A stretch of DNA of 64,000 bases from Phoronis australis (Eukaryota; Phoronida; Phoronidae): NCBI GenBank assembly GCA_002633005.1, contig NMRA01000090.1, positions 565,715 through 629,714 of the forward strand, read 5' to 3'. Below the pieces are notes generated by a model. That model searched no databases, had not been told where the DNA came from, and saw only the letters and a program-made list of their open reading frames with translations. Shown here piece after piece: positions 48,641-61,800 of this stretch. The translations under genes were made by a program, and so were the position numbers. How positions within the stretch are numbered: position 1 is the first letter of the stretch; each line of letters starts with the position of its first letter.

Positions 48641-49312
48641 TTAAATTTAGACAAGGGTCCAACATATCATTTTAAGTAAAAATATCCGAGCTGTGGTCCT
48701 GAGAAGAACGCGCGTTTGCCAGTGAGTGATCATGACATTGTTATTCCTCCAGTAGTATGCAGAATTATTGCATCATCACCTTTATATCCGTTATTGTGAG
48801 ATATCACTACTCTACTCTAGTTGTCTCCAATGGCAAGCCGCCTGTTGATCGGAGAATTAGTGTCCTGACGGTTGTCTACCGAGGTTCCAGCATGAGTGTG
48901 CACACCACCAGGGAACACTCGATTGTTGAACACATTGGCTGTTCGTTGTGGTTTCCTTCTCTTGATGTACTTATTTTTCACGTCTTCATTTCCAACACAA
49001 TGGAAAAGAAAGATAAGAAGACCCTACAATTGAAAAAAGAGAATTAACAGTGAGGCCAATATTGTACAATCTCAGGCTAAATGAATACGATCGTGTTTAT
49101 ATGAGTCGAATAACTCATCAGACTAAACGATAACATTTGTATTCGTACCTGTCAGTTAACTGTTTTATCATCAGAAACTTTTTAGTGCAGTTACGTCACG
49201 AAGGGAATTTCAGTGTAAAAATCTATTACCCGCCTAGGTAGTATTGCAAATACGAAAATATACTACAATATTAGCCTCGAATGGCAGATTCAACCGTGTA
49301 ATAACACATAAA

Positions 49313-49334
49313 GTTATCTCACTAGTGAGATAAC
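49313..49334. repeat. 22-bp perfect palindrome
   Basis: The half-site gttatctcact is followed at once by its exact reverse complement. It lies ~10 bp beyond the tRNA-like segment, inside the copy-B-specific insertion. Confidence 0.9.
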
Positions 49335-49344
49335 ATTTTGGCGA

Positions 49345-49425
49345 GAAACCGAAGCCGTTTTCGAACCCGGGCCTCAAGCGTTGCGAGTCGCCGACTTTAC
49401 CACTACACCACTCAGCAGCTGACGT
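49345..49425 (-). tRNA. tRNA-like sequence (SINE head or tRNA pseudogene)
   Basis: Read on the minus strand it has an A-box-like tggtgtagtggtaaagtcgg and a B-box-like gggttcgaaaac about 30 bp later, with a 4-bp anticodon-arm-like stem (GGCG / CGCT, one wobble) between. A full cloverleaf cannot be drawn, since the acceptor stem does not pair well. Hence a tRNA-derived repeat or pseudogene is more likely than an active tRNA. Confidence 0.4.
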
Positions 49426-50200
49426 CATCGAACGTGAAAATAGAATACTTAAATGAGCACGCGCAACAATCGCATGTTCAGCAAAGGGCATTGCACCGAC
49501 ATTTATACGCTATGAAAAATAAAACGCATAATTTCCATAAAAACGATATTTTAACTCAGTGAAATTTTTCTCTTGTGTTCTCTCACGTGTAAATCACCGA
49601 TCTCCAATTTGAATGCGGGTATCGTGCCGTCGGGATCCTTTGACTTGATCATTATACTCAGTTACTATTGGTAACCTACTTTAGCAGACGATATTTTCCC
49701 TGTCGAAGCTTAGCGTGATAAATGTGTAGTAAGCTATGATAGTTGCTAAGCCTTAATTTATATATTCACTTTATTTATATTTTGTTTAAAAATTTCAATA
49801 GGTTTTGAGTATAAGCATTATTTGACAAAAATAGCTCGGCTTTTCTTAAAACTAAAGGTCACAACCTCCGACGCCGGGCCTCTGACATAGAAAGTAGTTA
49901 CAAAGCCGAGGCGAGTCGAGAAAGTTAGATCGATTCATTGCAATGTTTCTCGTCGCCCCTCGGGCGATAATCCTCCAAAATCCAGTCGGGCTCTAGATAA
50001 CGGGGGATAACGACTTCGCCATGTAATAATCTATATTTATTTCAACGTGGCTATATCATGATGTCACCAGTGTCCTTGCTCTGCAGTTTCTTCACGCAGT
50101 TTGCGTTCTGTTTTAATCTTGATCCCCGTTCTTCACAATTATATCTTGTTAAGTATCCCTTGGTCGTCCCCTGTGTGTCTCTCAACAACAAGTTTCTCAT

Positions 50201-50430
50201 CACGTGACCAATCACTTGCATCGTCCTTACTACCAGTTACATATGTCACCCTCCGATCTCTTTGCGCCCAAGTAGACGTTTATCAGATCAGAGTTTCTGT
50301 CTGTTCTTTCCAGTTCACCCATATTTCTCTATCACTCCATGTCATCCTATGTCGTGTCCGTCCACAATTTTCTGTCACTCCATGTCACTGTCTATTCTTA
50401 CCTGTTACTTCATATCATTCCGCGTGGTAT
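50201..50430. repeat. Counterpart of 33373-33598, opposite orientation
   Basis: Reverse complement match over about 230 bp, bounded on the right by an ambiguous base at 50431. Its left flank matches copy A in direct orientation. Confidence 0.8.
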
Positions 50431-50431
50431 N

Positions 50432-51470
50432 ATCGAGTTATTATTTCACAACAGCTACAGGGCTAGACATTAACTTTTGTTTTAACTTGTTCAGTCGGAC
50501 GAGTAGAATTAAAATTTACTTGTCCTGACCTATAAAACACTTGTCCAAAGGTAATTAAAGTCAAATTATACTTTTCAAACGCATGAATGTCGCACATTAT
50601 ACCTGTTAGCACAAGCTCAATAAACATAATTATGTAACAGCATACATTACACATTTAAATTATGCACAAGTTTATTAAAGTGGGTATTTGTATTTGTATT
50701 TGCATTTAACCAGTGAACACGCTACAAGTTTACCCTGGCGTTTCAATTCAGTTAAATGTTTTCTATTAGCTGCTGGGTGCGCCGTCTACTGTTTGTGACT
50801 TTTCAAAGATTTGATCCTGAACGCATACCGTACTCGTCCGCGTTACCGCCCAGGGCACTTAAGTTAGAAATCCAAAAAACACAGGGTGGGCGGTAAGCCG
50901 AGCATGGGCGGTTAAATTCAAATTTTTTTTAAAAAGTCGGGAGTTGTTGCGTACCGCAGGGAGGACCGATTTTACCCGAACGGAGCTACATGTACATTGA
51001 CGTCGGACTTCAAGCAAATCAGTTAAAATGTAGGTCGGAGGATTGAAGTAACGGACTTCGACGGCCTGCGCACACGATACAGTGAGGTCGTGATCCTGAG
51101 CGTGATTGGGTTTTTTTACCTACCTCGGTCGCTGCTGGTCATCGCTAAGAACTAATTCCTACAAGTAGGCGTGTGTTCAGTAGGAAGAGTCTCTTGAGAG
51201 AAAAGACAGATCAATGAAGACACCGCTAGTTCGAGGTGTATTTTTAAGTGAAACACTTGATTGTGTAAAGACTTGCTTCCCGCTGGACACTTAGGGGCGT
51301 GAAAAGTGTTATTACCTGCGTAATTGGCGAGCGTAATTTACGAAGAATAAATCCCACACCCTGCGGACTTAAAATAATACTTTGTCCATCGATAAAGTAG
51401 GACAATGGTTTGTCAGTAACCAGGCTTTTGATAAATCAACAATTTTCAGATAAACACAGAAAAATGAGGA
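50432..51470. other. Intergenic between copy B and the GPCR gene
   Basis: It includes a CpG-richer part (about 50760-51200). I searched here for a TM7 exon of the neighbouring receptor (minus strand) and found none that fits in phase with a seven-transmembrane end. Confidence 0.4.
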
Positions 51471-51479
51471 ACCTGAACT

Positions 51480-51548
51480 GAGAATCGAACCACATGTATC
51501 TAGGTTGCCGGTCCAGTGCTTTTACCACTGGCCTACTGATGACCCGAT
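51480..51548 (-). tRNA. tRNA-like sequence (SINE head or pseudogene)
   Basis: On the minus strand gggtcatcagtaggccagtg is followed by gtaaaagcactgg (A-box-like) and then a B box ggttcgattc. Arm pairing is incomplete. Probably a tRNA-derived repeat just downstream of the last recognised receptor exon. Confidence 0.35.
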
Positions 51549-51829
51549 ATCTGTACAATTACTGTTTGCGGCCAAGACGAATTGCCGCTCATGGGATGGC
51601 TGCATTTATTTGATATATTTCAATATTGGCCAACCTCAGCGTCTATGGGTTTGGTATCACAATTCTTAGTGTTTTGAATAGTAAAAAAGGCATCCAGTTT
51701 GTGACATGTAACTTATGCAAAACACAGCATCACCAAAGATGAAGGCGGATGCATGATACATTGGCCTTGTTCCCCTTTAATAGTGATTTTCAAGACTACG
51801 CATTTACATGGGGAGGAGTGTGTACTGAC

Positions 51830-54800
51830 CTGGAGAGAGTTGAGAACTGCAAAGATGTACTGGAACACCATAGTGTTGTTATCAACCGCAAAGAAACCAA
51901 AAATCCATGTAGTCCCCAGGATAGGGAATAGAATGACTGAAGCTCTTATGGCTGACCTGAAATAGGCAGACAAACGATGTTGTTGCTGTACTCCGCAATA
52001 ATGTTGTGGATTGCTACGCATGTTCACATTGTTACCTAGTTACAACATCTTCGTAAAGGAAAGGGGAATACGACCGATTTAACGGCATTTTGGTTAAAAT
52101 GCACACACAGTTTTCTGGTTCTCCTAGACAAACTTTGAAGGTCGTCAAATTTGCCCAGAGTTCTAATTAATTACTCATCCGTCACCCAGGAAGTGCCGTT
52201 TGCGGCGCAGATCATTGCCCGCTAGAATTGTCTACATGCGCACATCATATGCGTTATTGTGCTCGTCAACTTGTGAGAACTGAGACCGTGATTTTCCTTT
52301 CTCCGAGTCTCACCTAGGTTGCCTGGAGGTTTTTAAATACCGGAATCCCCGCACTATAAGCTAGCGCTGAGTACAGGCGTTCCGTTTAACCGACTTCCAT
52401 TGACTTTACAGGATCCGTCAGAGTTGACTCCATCGTGCCAAGAACGCAACAGTACGCGGTGCGAAAGATCTCGTGTGTGAAACACATCTCTTTCCATCGG
52501 ATTGCGAAAAGAGCGTGTACATGTATACGAGACCATGAAGGTACATCTAAAGCATTTTCAGAAGGACTATGCCATGGAATCTGCATTTCCCTTCTTCACT
52601 CGGTCGACACCTGCTGCGAGTACCTCTTGAAACTCAAACTCCAGCCACTGTTGTTACTCAAGGCCACGATGATGGTATTACATGTGGTTCTAAACCGTCA
52701 TAGCAGCGTCACAGACCGGCAAACATCACATTTTCCCCTGTAGCTGGTAGTGTCTCCTGCCCATAACTTATGAGCTACCTCTCATTTTCTAGCATTGTTT
52801 TAGTCTTGTTCTAGCAACAACAATTAGATTTCACCGAGGCTACCAAGACAATACACATTGAGAATTTGCATTAAATGCTCGAGTATATATATTTTCGAGG
52901 ACTTTTTCACTCAGATCGAACGCTGTCTGAACCGCTGCGAATTCAGCCTTGGTGTTCAAAACCTCCGATCCTGCTCACGGAAGAATCAGTTTCCACTGCA
53001 CCTGTCTACCATGTGTCTCTCACTTGCTCGCAAAACGTGTTCATCGACTCCAGCAATTTCTCTCAATATTGCAGTTCCTAGTTCAACGTAGGACTGTTCG
53101 ATAAACTGGGAGAAGACAAATAATTACACCACCTTAAGGAAAATACTATGCAATCAACAGAGGATCGCAATGAATCGCCACACAAACACAGATGACTGGA
53201 AATGATCTGGGCTGTACACATCAGTTTCTAAGTGTCGGATCTACTGACATAATCATTTAGATTCCAGGGAAATTCAACCTCAAAATTTCTCTAGAGCATA
53301 ACCAGAAAATTGTATTTAAACCACATTGAAGCTGAAAACGGTAATACATTAACTGTGGTTGCCCTGAAGTATTATTTGTTTTGCGCTCTTTACAGGCATG
53401 GTGTAAGTCGGCCATTCATTTCGCTGTAGAGCCACTATGAATCAAGTACCTAGCAACGGGATAAAAGGTGTATGATGAGAACCTTCTAAACGTTACAATG
53501 CAATTTTTCTTAGCAAACTCACACTCCGTTCTATGCCGTTGAACTTACAAACATGACAGTGATATGTAAACCGTTTAACAATATTCTCATAAACTATTCT
53601 TACCCTGTTTTTTGAATCTTTGTTTTCTTGGAGGCTGCTTTCAGAGACAAGTAAGACTTAAGAACTATTGCCAAAACTGTCACATTGGCAATTATTATGG
53701 CGAGTGCGGGGCCAGTGAAAGCCCAAATGAAGCCGTTGCTGATCTGTAACCAGCAGCTGCAACAATATTGTTTGTGTAGATTACAAATACAAGTGTAGAG
53801 AAACAGTTTTGTTGAAAAGAAAAGTATTTATAACAGACGTCTATACCTTAAGTGTAAGCAGTGGACCTACAGCAAAACATAAGCCGATAAGAAGCCCAGA
53901 AACATCCGGACATCAAGTAATATCCACATCGCAGTTGATTATCATCGAAATAAGATGGAAACAGCGTTGTAACTTACTATTTTTCTGTTCCATAACCGGC
54001 ATAGTTGAAAGCTACGGAAATCCCAGTTATAATCAATGGTATTCCTGAAATGACACACAAAATTATGTCACTGGAGATTCCATGCATGCGACGCGACGCA
54101 GCGGACATACTTTTCTTGACAGCATATGAACACGATTGCCGACAAGCAGGTGAATTGTTAACCAATCAGCTGCTGTTAAGCATTACTTTTGAATTCGCTC
54201 ATTCGTTTCCTTTTATTGGCGACTGTATTGTTGTGATGTTGCATACTCCCCAACGTTTGAGATGTTCACTTAAGTAATCTTACCCCAGGCGGCGACGAAA
54301 AAGTAGCGTGTCCTGTTTCTCTTGGTAAACACACAGACAACTTTGAGCCACAGTTGGATGGCTTCCACCAACATCCACATGAATGACGTCAAGAACAACA
54401 GGTGGAGCACTATAGCAATGATGCGGCATAACAGCTGAGTAAAGGGATATTGAGAATTGTTAGATACTCTCAATAAGCAAGTCATGTAAGTAACGACAAA
54501 ATCCAACCAACCAACGTTAGGTCTCCTGTGTTTTCGCGAACGGTCAAGCGCATATTATGCATCACATTTACAAACATAGATTAAAAGCTGAAGTTTATTG
54601 GGTTAACTTGTGTCCAATCCGAGACACAAGATAATTTGTAAAATTCTGTCCTTAGCCATCAATTGCGTAAATATAATTTGGATTATCAAGTATCGAGAAG
54701 CATGTGCTCCACTTAGCTAATACGCTATACTATACGATAACTTCCACTGTGATGTAATATTGACCAGCTAGCCACAGAATATTATTTTTCATTCATGCCT

Positions 54801-55899
54801 CCGAAAATCAGATGACATCGTTCGCGATCTGACCAATCAAGAACCTTAAACATTAAACACTGGACAATAAAGCGAGCAAGTAATGTCAATACTTCAAAGC
54901 AAGAAAAAATATGTCAATCTAAAAAGAAGCGTAAAATGATAGGAAATGGACATTATTGGCTTTATAACAAATATACCATGTTTATCAGAATCTATGGACC
55001 TCGGACGAGCAACGCTGTGTTTGGCTTCCAGCGACATTACTCTCGCTCGATACATAGGACCTGATTTACATGTATCCCTTGGGATTGTTCAACATTTGCA
55101 TATTATAAATTTCGCACCTGTGTTATCTATATTATGATCTGTATTTTATCCAAATTGTGCGTTGCCATGGTGATCGTTAATTCAATCAATAGAGTTAACG
55201 ACGTCTCGCCAGAACAGATAAGTGGTGTGACAACGAGCGCGCCGGGGTCATAACACATTAATTGAACGTTTCACCAAAGACAACTGAACGAGCCCAACCA
55301 AGAAAAAAAACCTTCGGAATCTTTCGGAAACAAGTTTCAAAATGCTTTGCATGTTCGGTACAAATGGAAAGTGGTATAGTATCTAACTTTTTGACATTTT
55401 GGAGAACCGTTATGAATTTTCTTCGACACACTACTCAGTACCACAACGAGCTCACCTATTCTAAACTCGCTTCTTTTTGTGAGGATAATTCTGTTACTAC
55501 TGTTTAATTACAGAAAACGTTAAACCCTGTACGCGAATAAAGATTGGCTGTACCTTATTTTCTGTTTGGTGAGTTCCTAACAGAAATACCACCTGAGCTA
55601 ATAGCAAGGCCGCCGACAGATTCATAAGGATGTCGGTTCTCTCGTTCCTCAAATGCCTGAAAGTAAGCAACGCCGTTTGACAGAAATATGACTGTGTTCC
55701 ATGAAGCATTAAAAGAATATTTTGCATCACTTAATCACATTCGTTTAGCAAATCATGCGTTATGAATATAGGCCCACGTGTAACATGAAACTTACCCGAG
55801 GGATAGAAGAACAACAAACGTACAGAGAAGCCCACAGATTGACAGACCACAGCCGACGTAGGTTATGACGGAGAGAGCTACAGTGTCCGAGTAAGGAAT
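51830..55899 (-). CDS. Receptor exons for transmembrane helices 1-6
   Basis: Six exons encode, in order: TM1 ([20 protein letters not shown]), TM2 ([20 protein letters not shown]), TM3 ([20 protein letters not shown]), TM4 ([20 protein letters not shown], then YGTEKYCW in the second extracellular loop), TM5 ([20 protein letters not shown]) and TM6 ([15 protein letters not shown]) with the loop to TM7 ([12 protein letters not shown]). These are the family B2 (adhesion) signatures. The last exon ends in phase 0 at CAG|gtcagt. The helix 7 exon should follow, but none was recognised in the next ~5 kb. Confidence 0.92.
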
Positions 55900-58800
55900 C
55901 TGTGTAAACAGCAGAGAGGAGAGCTAAAATTGAAGGCCATTGTTTTTGTATTTAAATCTCTTTCAAATGTTTGACTAAAATACAGAGAGGCGATTTCTTG
56001 TCGTCAGCCCATATCGTCACACTATGCGTGCAAGACGATCTGTCGCTTCTTTGTTCTCTGGCATATCTGTCAAATGAAATTTAAGTGTTCTCTCGCGTGG
56101 CATTAATCAACCGAGTATTTCCATGCTGTTGCGTTTTAGTAGCACGAGGTTGTGCTTGCGAATGAGAAAGGTTAATCTGCAAGCGAAACTTCTCTGAAAA
56201 TAATAGGATTTAAAAGAGAAGCTTCGGAACTCACCGAAACTTCGATGTAGTGGGAAAGGTCAGAGCGAAACTTCGCGGAAGTTATCGGTAGAAGTCGCGG
56301 CAACGATATACAATCACGCAAGAATCGCAAAACGTGTTCTTTATTATTGTTGCGCAGCTGCATGACGTCGTGCTCTCAACAGGCACACGCAAATTTATAA
56401 ATAAAGAAAACATATCCGATGAAGAATGACATATTTTTGTAAACACACAGGAAGATACCTTTCAGTTAGCCTCGAAACCACTACTTAATATTCGTTTGAG
56501 AGTACGAATGAACTGCGTCATCTGGTATCTTAGCAATATCTTCGCTATCGCCGTCTAGTGGGAAAGGTAGAAGAAGCAAGAAGAGGAAAACAAAAACGAA
56601 GCAAGAGTGCAGAATGAAAGCGACGTTTCTATAACAGGCATACATCATCCTAGCATTCGTTATACACAACAGAACAAAACATTTCGTAATAGAATGCTCA
56701 CTTCACATCACAATGCAAGACATAAGATCTGTCAACTAAGGACAGCGCAACTCCAGTCTCTATGCTCAAACACACCTATTGAGTGACCTCTCAGCATAGA
56801 GGGCTTGTGCATTGTATGTGAAAAGCCTCATGGATTAAGAGTTTGACAGATTGTTCCAGGAAACCATATAGTTTGGCCAGTGGTGATGGAATGAATTTTT
56901 CTTTGGCATGGCCATTCGAATTTTGCACCAAGGACCTGATGCAGACAAGGAGGATGTCCACTTTGTCATGCGTAGTCATTCTATTAACACTGGCCACATT
57001 ATAGGATTTCCGGAGGTATAGGATCGTGATCATGACAATAACTGTGCCATACCTGGTCTATATATAATCCGTGAGGTTAGAGAATACGGGCTGGTGTTGT
57101 GGTAGAGTACTTAAATGACAGATCTTATATCAGGCACTGTGATGTGAGATGATCATTTTGTTACGATATGTTTCACTCTATTCTGCTCACTTTTGTTTTC
57201 ATGCTACACTCTGGCGTCAGTTTTGTTTACAACATCTTCGCTTTAATTACGCATGCCTGCTGAGCATGTGACAAGAGAAAGAGGAATGCTTCATTGAAAA
57301 GGGTTAATACAGGACCAACCTCGAAGTTGACGGTCTGCATCAGGATTGCAAAGTTTGTCAGGTGATTGCAGATGCACCGTGTGTATGAGTTATTCGTCGT
57401 CTCCACCCTACAACCATGAGTTGACCAGGAAGTCGTGTTGGTGAATCTGAGGTATACAGTAGACTAATTAGCTTGGCAATTCTGACTTGTAAAATACTAC
57501 TCCTTGAAGGAAGTCATTTTCATTAAAGCATTTAAAACTCGACTTTTCTAGACTACGGGAGACAGTCCTGTTTAAGGAGTAATATTAAATTTTCAAATCA
57601 TCAGCAGCTATGACGCCAGGGCAAAATTACAAGACATACTCCACAGGTCCTGTTGAATTCGTGAAATTACTTACTCGGCCGAAAAATTCCAAAATCCACA
57701 AATCGGATCAGTCCTGTTGTCAACCTACAAGTAGAGTAAACCCCAAGGATTTGCACGTGAAATGCTGAATAATTCATATAACTTGCATATCAAATAATGC
57801 TTAAACACACCGCAATTTACTGGCAGAACTATCCGTTACGATTTCAGTAAATACCGAGTATAGCTCCACTTTTAAAAATAATGCACTTTGTCTTTCTGTG
57901 TTCATGGCAGGAAACTCGTTCAGAAATATTATTAACTATTCTTGAAACAAATTACCTGAATGTGTTCCATTGTAATGCTGACAATATGTTGATGGTCTTG
58001 CCACAGTGGCGGTCTGACAGACGCGGATGTCACGTGCGAGTTTACTTCGTGGGGATCGCCGTTCCTGGACAGAGCGACAGTAAATACGACAAAGTTATGG
58101 AGCGTGCCAAAATGTGCATCTTTCCAGCAAATCGCGATATCCAGATAAACCGTTCTGCTTTGCGTTATGATACAATAACACAACCGGACAATTTCCACAA
58201 CGACAGATGTGTGCATACATAATTTAAAGGTTTAGGACAATTTATAGCTGTCATTACATGACTGACGAACATACATAATCAACAAGTACAAGTAGTTGCT
58301 TGGCCGCGGAAAAAGCTTTAGATCTTTCTCACCAATAAGAAATAAACATAAGCCTGATGTTCACAGTTGTTTGCGACAAGAGTGCAGACGAACACTATAC
58401 AAAATACTCGCGACATATATTATTACTTGACACACCTTGCCGCCCGGGCGGAAATATATATCAAAACAAACGCGCGACATTAAAAATTTGATGAAGCACT
58501 TCCCGCTGCCCATCACTTAATAAGCAGAAAAGTGAATATTTCTGAGCGAATACTAGGTTTGGAAACACCTGTAGATAAAGCACGTTCTCAGTTTGTCACT
58601 AAAGAGTCATAATTTTTAACTACACTGTATTTATTGGTTTGTTTATTGAATTTTGCTTTTGCTGGTGCTATATGGCTGTGTAGGCCTGTCGCGAATGAAT
58701 CTGTCAAGCCCCATGGATTTTTTGATTACCGTTTCAATAAATACCTCAGTAACTTGTTTTCTGTATTAAGCACATGTAGAGTTCTATACATAACAGAGAC

Positions 58801-61800
58801 CAGTGATGTTGGGCGAATCTTTCCGTCTGAAAGTAAATGACCATTTTAAGATCTACAAACTACACGTATTACGTTAGTCTTCAAAAACACAAAGCGACTT
58901 GTTTGAATTCGAGATCTCGATTTAAGGTTTAGTAATCGAGTTTGGAGATGACTGCCTTAGCGTATCGCTGTGCAAGCTTTCATTCTCATGCACTGTGTGA
59001 TACAAACAGTACATCACACTCAAGGTCTAATAGTGCGGTGATCTTTAGTCATTCCGATTGTCACACCAACACACGTGTGCTTGTTTAAAAGTCAGATGCA
59101 AAATGCTAAAATCATGCTGGATGCCGTCGTATTTTACTTACCTTGGCCAACGAAGACCGTTGGCTGGAAAACAACTCGACTTGCATCGTTTGTAATTTTC
59201 ATAGTGAAGGGATTGGATTGGTTAGGGAGTTGTACTGCAAGAATTCCTGCAAAAAAGCAATGTATGTAGGTGGAATAGATCACGTATAGACTGTACGACA
59301 TGTGTTGGTGGAGTGGGCCTGCTATAAAATTGTACAATGCACTGCGTCCACCCATCAGAAACATGTTTTGGCTACACGAGTAACTAAACCCGTATGTACT
59401 TGTGCAATTGAACGTGATTCAGCTTGTCAGATGAAGAGCAAAACAATGTTTTCTTTAAATAGTTTAACATTTTGATGAGTAAAGTGGACCTTAAGAGTCT
59501 TCATATTCGGGCCGACCTCACTTCAGTCCTCACTCGTACTTAGGTTCTCTGACTTTAATTCCTTTACAGTTGGTTTTCCGTCTGCCGAAAATAGGTAACT
59601 GCATCTGTTCGTCAGAAATCCTATTTCGTCAACTAGAGTTGAAATTCCCATCACATTTGGACTATCCTGAAATGAAGTACAATAATAGTAGACACATTGG
59701 TTTTTTTATCTCCAGTTCAAATGCGGTAAAAAGTGGGACATTCTTGCTGTGTAACTGGTTACGTGTGTTGCGTACTCTTATGCTTTGTATCACGCAAACT
59801 CAAAGCTTAAAGTTTTACGTTGGTACACGTCAATACTTGCTGTCCTTCACATTGTTATCTGTCACCACTAGAGTGCTCAAAATGTCGAAACAAGATTACC
59901 TTCTGTATTTCCAGCCACTTTTCCTTGTGTTTCACATCCAGAATGATGCTTGTGATATCAACCAACAACTGACTCAAACCTAACCAAGGATCACAAAGCA
60001 CCGCCTCATCCATGGCGGTCATCCTGCTCAGCATGTCTTCCAGAATGGCTTTCACAGTCAGAACGTCGCCATTGTGCCACACCAAGCTGGTGTTGGATAC
60101 AAGTTGACGTGTTTCGGAGGAAAGTCTGACTATGTCTGTGATTGTTAACGTCTTCTCCTTCCGTAAAATCTAAAGAATCAAATGCAACAACCGGTGATAA
60201 ATTGTTAATTAAACATGTAGCTAAAGCAAATTTAACATATGTCTTTGAAATAGTATCTTGTTCATCGCTGCTTTATAGGCGTATCCAATTAAGTAGTTAA
60301 ATAACTGACGTATGGTATCGACATGTTATTGCAACTGTTACCGAACTCTTGTGAAGAGAGGACACAAAAGACAAAAGCATGCGCTACAACATTCAGATTT
60401 TAAAACTATCTCGTTGCAAGGCATGTTTACCTCCCTGTGTATATCGTCGAGTTCAAACAGTCTACACTGCACAATTTCACTCGACACCCACCGACCATCC
60501 GGTCCGCATTTGCTAATAATACCGCCCACGTGGCCATTTTTGCATTTATTCATTTCTGTACTGTGGTACCCCGTAGGCGCCAACGTAATATTACTAGGTC
60601 TGGTGGAACACGGAGTTTGACTGTCGTTAGTTGGATGAACGGAAGTAGTGGGGATATCTTGCACTGTTGACGGAGTAGGCGACGTTAAGACAGTGGCCGC
60701 CATTGTTGTTTGACTATGGTTTGACTCATGGTTCCTCCATTTGGTAGACATGTAATATTCTGACGTTGAAGTACTCAGCTCCGATGGTGTAATGTGCTCG
60801 GAAGTTGAGAGATATTGAGACTTGGACTCTTTCTGCTGTGATGTAGAGTCTGGTAAAATTGTAGTTGTTCTTGACAACGCCATTGCACTGGGCATTTCAT
60901 TAGTATTCAACTCCGTTGGTGAATGAGACGTGGGATCACTGTACGTGACTTGGGGCCCTATGAATATATGTCGACTTAAGTAGTCCGCAGATAATACCAA
61001 ACAATGTCAAAGCGTAACAGTAATAATTGAAGTTGTTAATACAAAAAGCAACCTTATCGATGACAAGGTTCTGTATTTGAGATCAGATTCAAGGGGGATC
61101 AGAATCCCAGCGGCTGCAGTCCGACACTTCACTTTCATAACAAAAATCAATTTGAAAAGTCTCCGAGTGTTGCCTATTTAACTAATGAGGTCATTTGCTT
61201 CGATTTTGTAACTTCCACCAAAGGACTGGAGCCAACGTTTGGAATCGTTCATTTGTAACAAAATCACAGACATGCTAATACTGATTAATAACTTTAAGAA
61301 ATCTGCCTACCCAATAACAGCAATCTGAAAACGCGGGTACATCCCTAAGCCCGATTGCGTCCCTTAAATTATTGCTAGTTCATGTTTTAAACTATTAACA
61401 TAACAACAGACGTTGTGCTTGTACTGTATTTATGATAATTTCATTCCACTGTCCTGTGACACTCAGTATGTCGCACCAGCCAAAGCGTACAAATAGGTAA
61501 CAGCTCTAGAGAGCCTATTTTTATTGACTTCAATAAACTTTCAGTGTTTTTAAGATACTCACGCCTGGGTAGTTCACACAAAAAGTTGTATGGCATAGCA
61601 CAGTTCTCGTCATACCAATTCTTTCCGTCTTGTTTAATTACAATCATGACACAGTCTTGCCCATTGCCATCTTTTGTAGAGTTTGGTCCCTGGTCGTTAA
61701 CTGTCACAAAACAAACGGTATACTATGAAATTTTACAAACTAACACTGGTCTATATTTGCCTCTGGTACGTTTGGCAGTAAAGTTCCTTCATGACTGAGG

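Larger units (their letters stand above)
45961..49110. other. 3' flank of GDAP1-like B, mostly repeats
   Basis: After ~40 bp shared with copy A the sequence is specific to B. It holds a TG microsatellite, a stretch at 47975-48110 similar to 19915-20050, and a repeat at 48550-48640. No exon-like block was recognised; a 96-residue plus-strand ORF (48757-49047) has no support. Confidence 0.5.
49250..50035. mobile_element. Insertion specific to copy B carrying a tRNA-like head
   Basis: Copy A passes directly from tgcaaatacgaaa to the atatcgcgatgtcac block, whereas B has ~785 extra bp. The insert contains a 22-bp perfect palindrome (49313-49334), a tRNA-like segment (49345-49425) and a fold-back near 49907-49970. 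This suggests a tRNA-derived SINE or a composite of nested insertions; ends are not exact. Confidence 0.5.
39797..50430. repeat. Segmental duplication, copy B
   Basis: Counterpart of 22531-33600. Intron 2 is almost equal in length (734 bp here, 728 bp in A), whereas introns 1, 3 and 4 and the 3' flank differ through separate insertions. Confidence 0.85.

Noticed and set aside
51436-51456. Minus-strand peptide FLIFLCLSENC as a TM7 start
   Set aside because: Wrong phase, stops at once, and lies in the body of a tRNA-like repeat.
51690-51760. Minus-strand ASAFIFGDAVFC reading as TM7
   Set aside because: No acceptor in the needed phase, and the frame ends after about 28 codons.
52354-52586. Overlapping minus-strand ORFs between the TM5 and TM6 exons, considered as extra receptor exons
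   Set aside because: TM5 (53604) and TM6 (51956) join directly in phase 2; these ORFs match no part of a family B GPCR.
57881-58222. 113-residue plus-strand ORF
   Set aside because: It is antisense to a GAIN-domain exon that joins in phase with its neighbours.
60312-60620. 102-residue plus-strand ORF
   Set aside because: Antisense shadow of the receptor's stalk exon.
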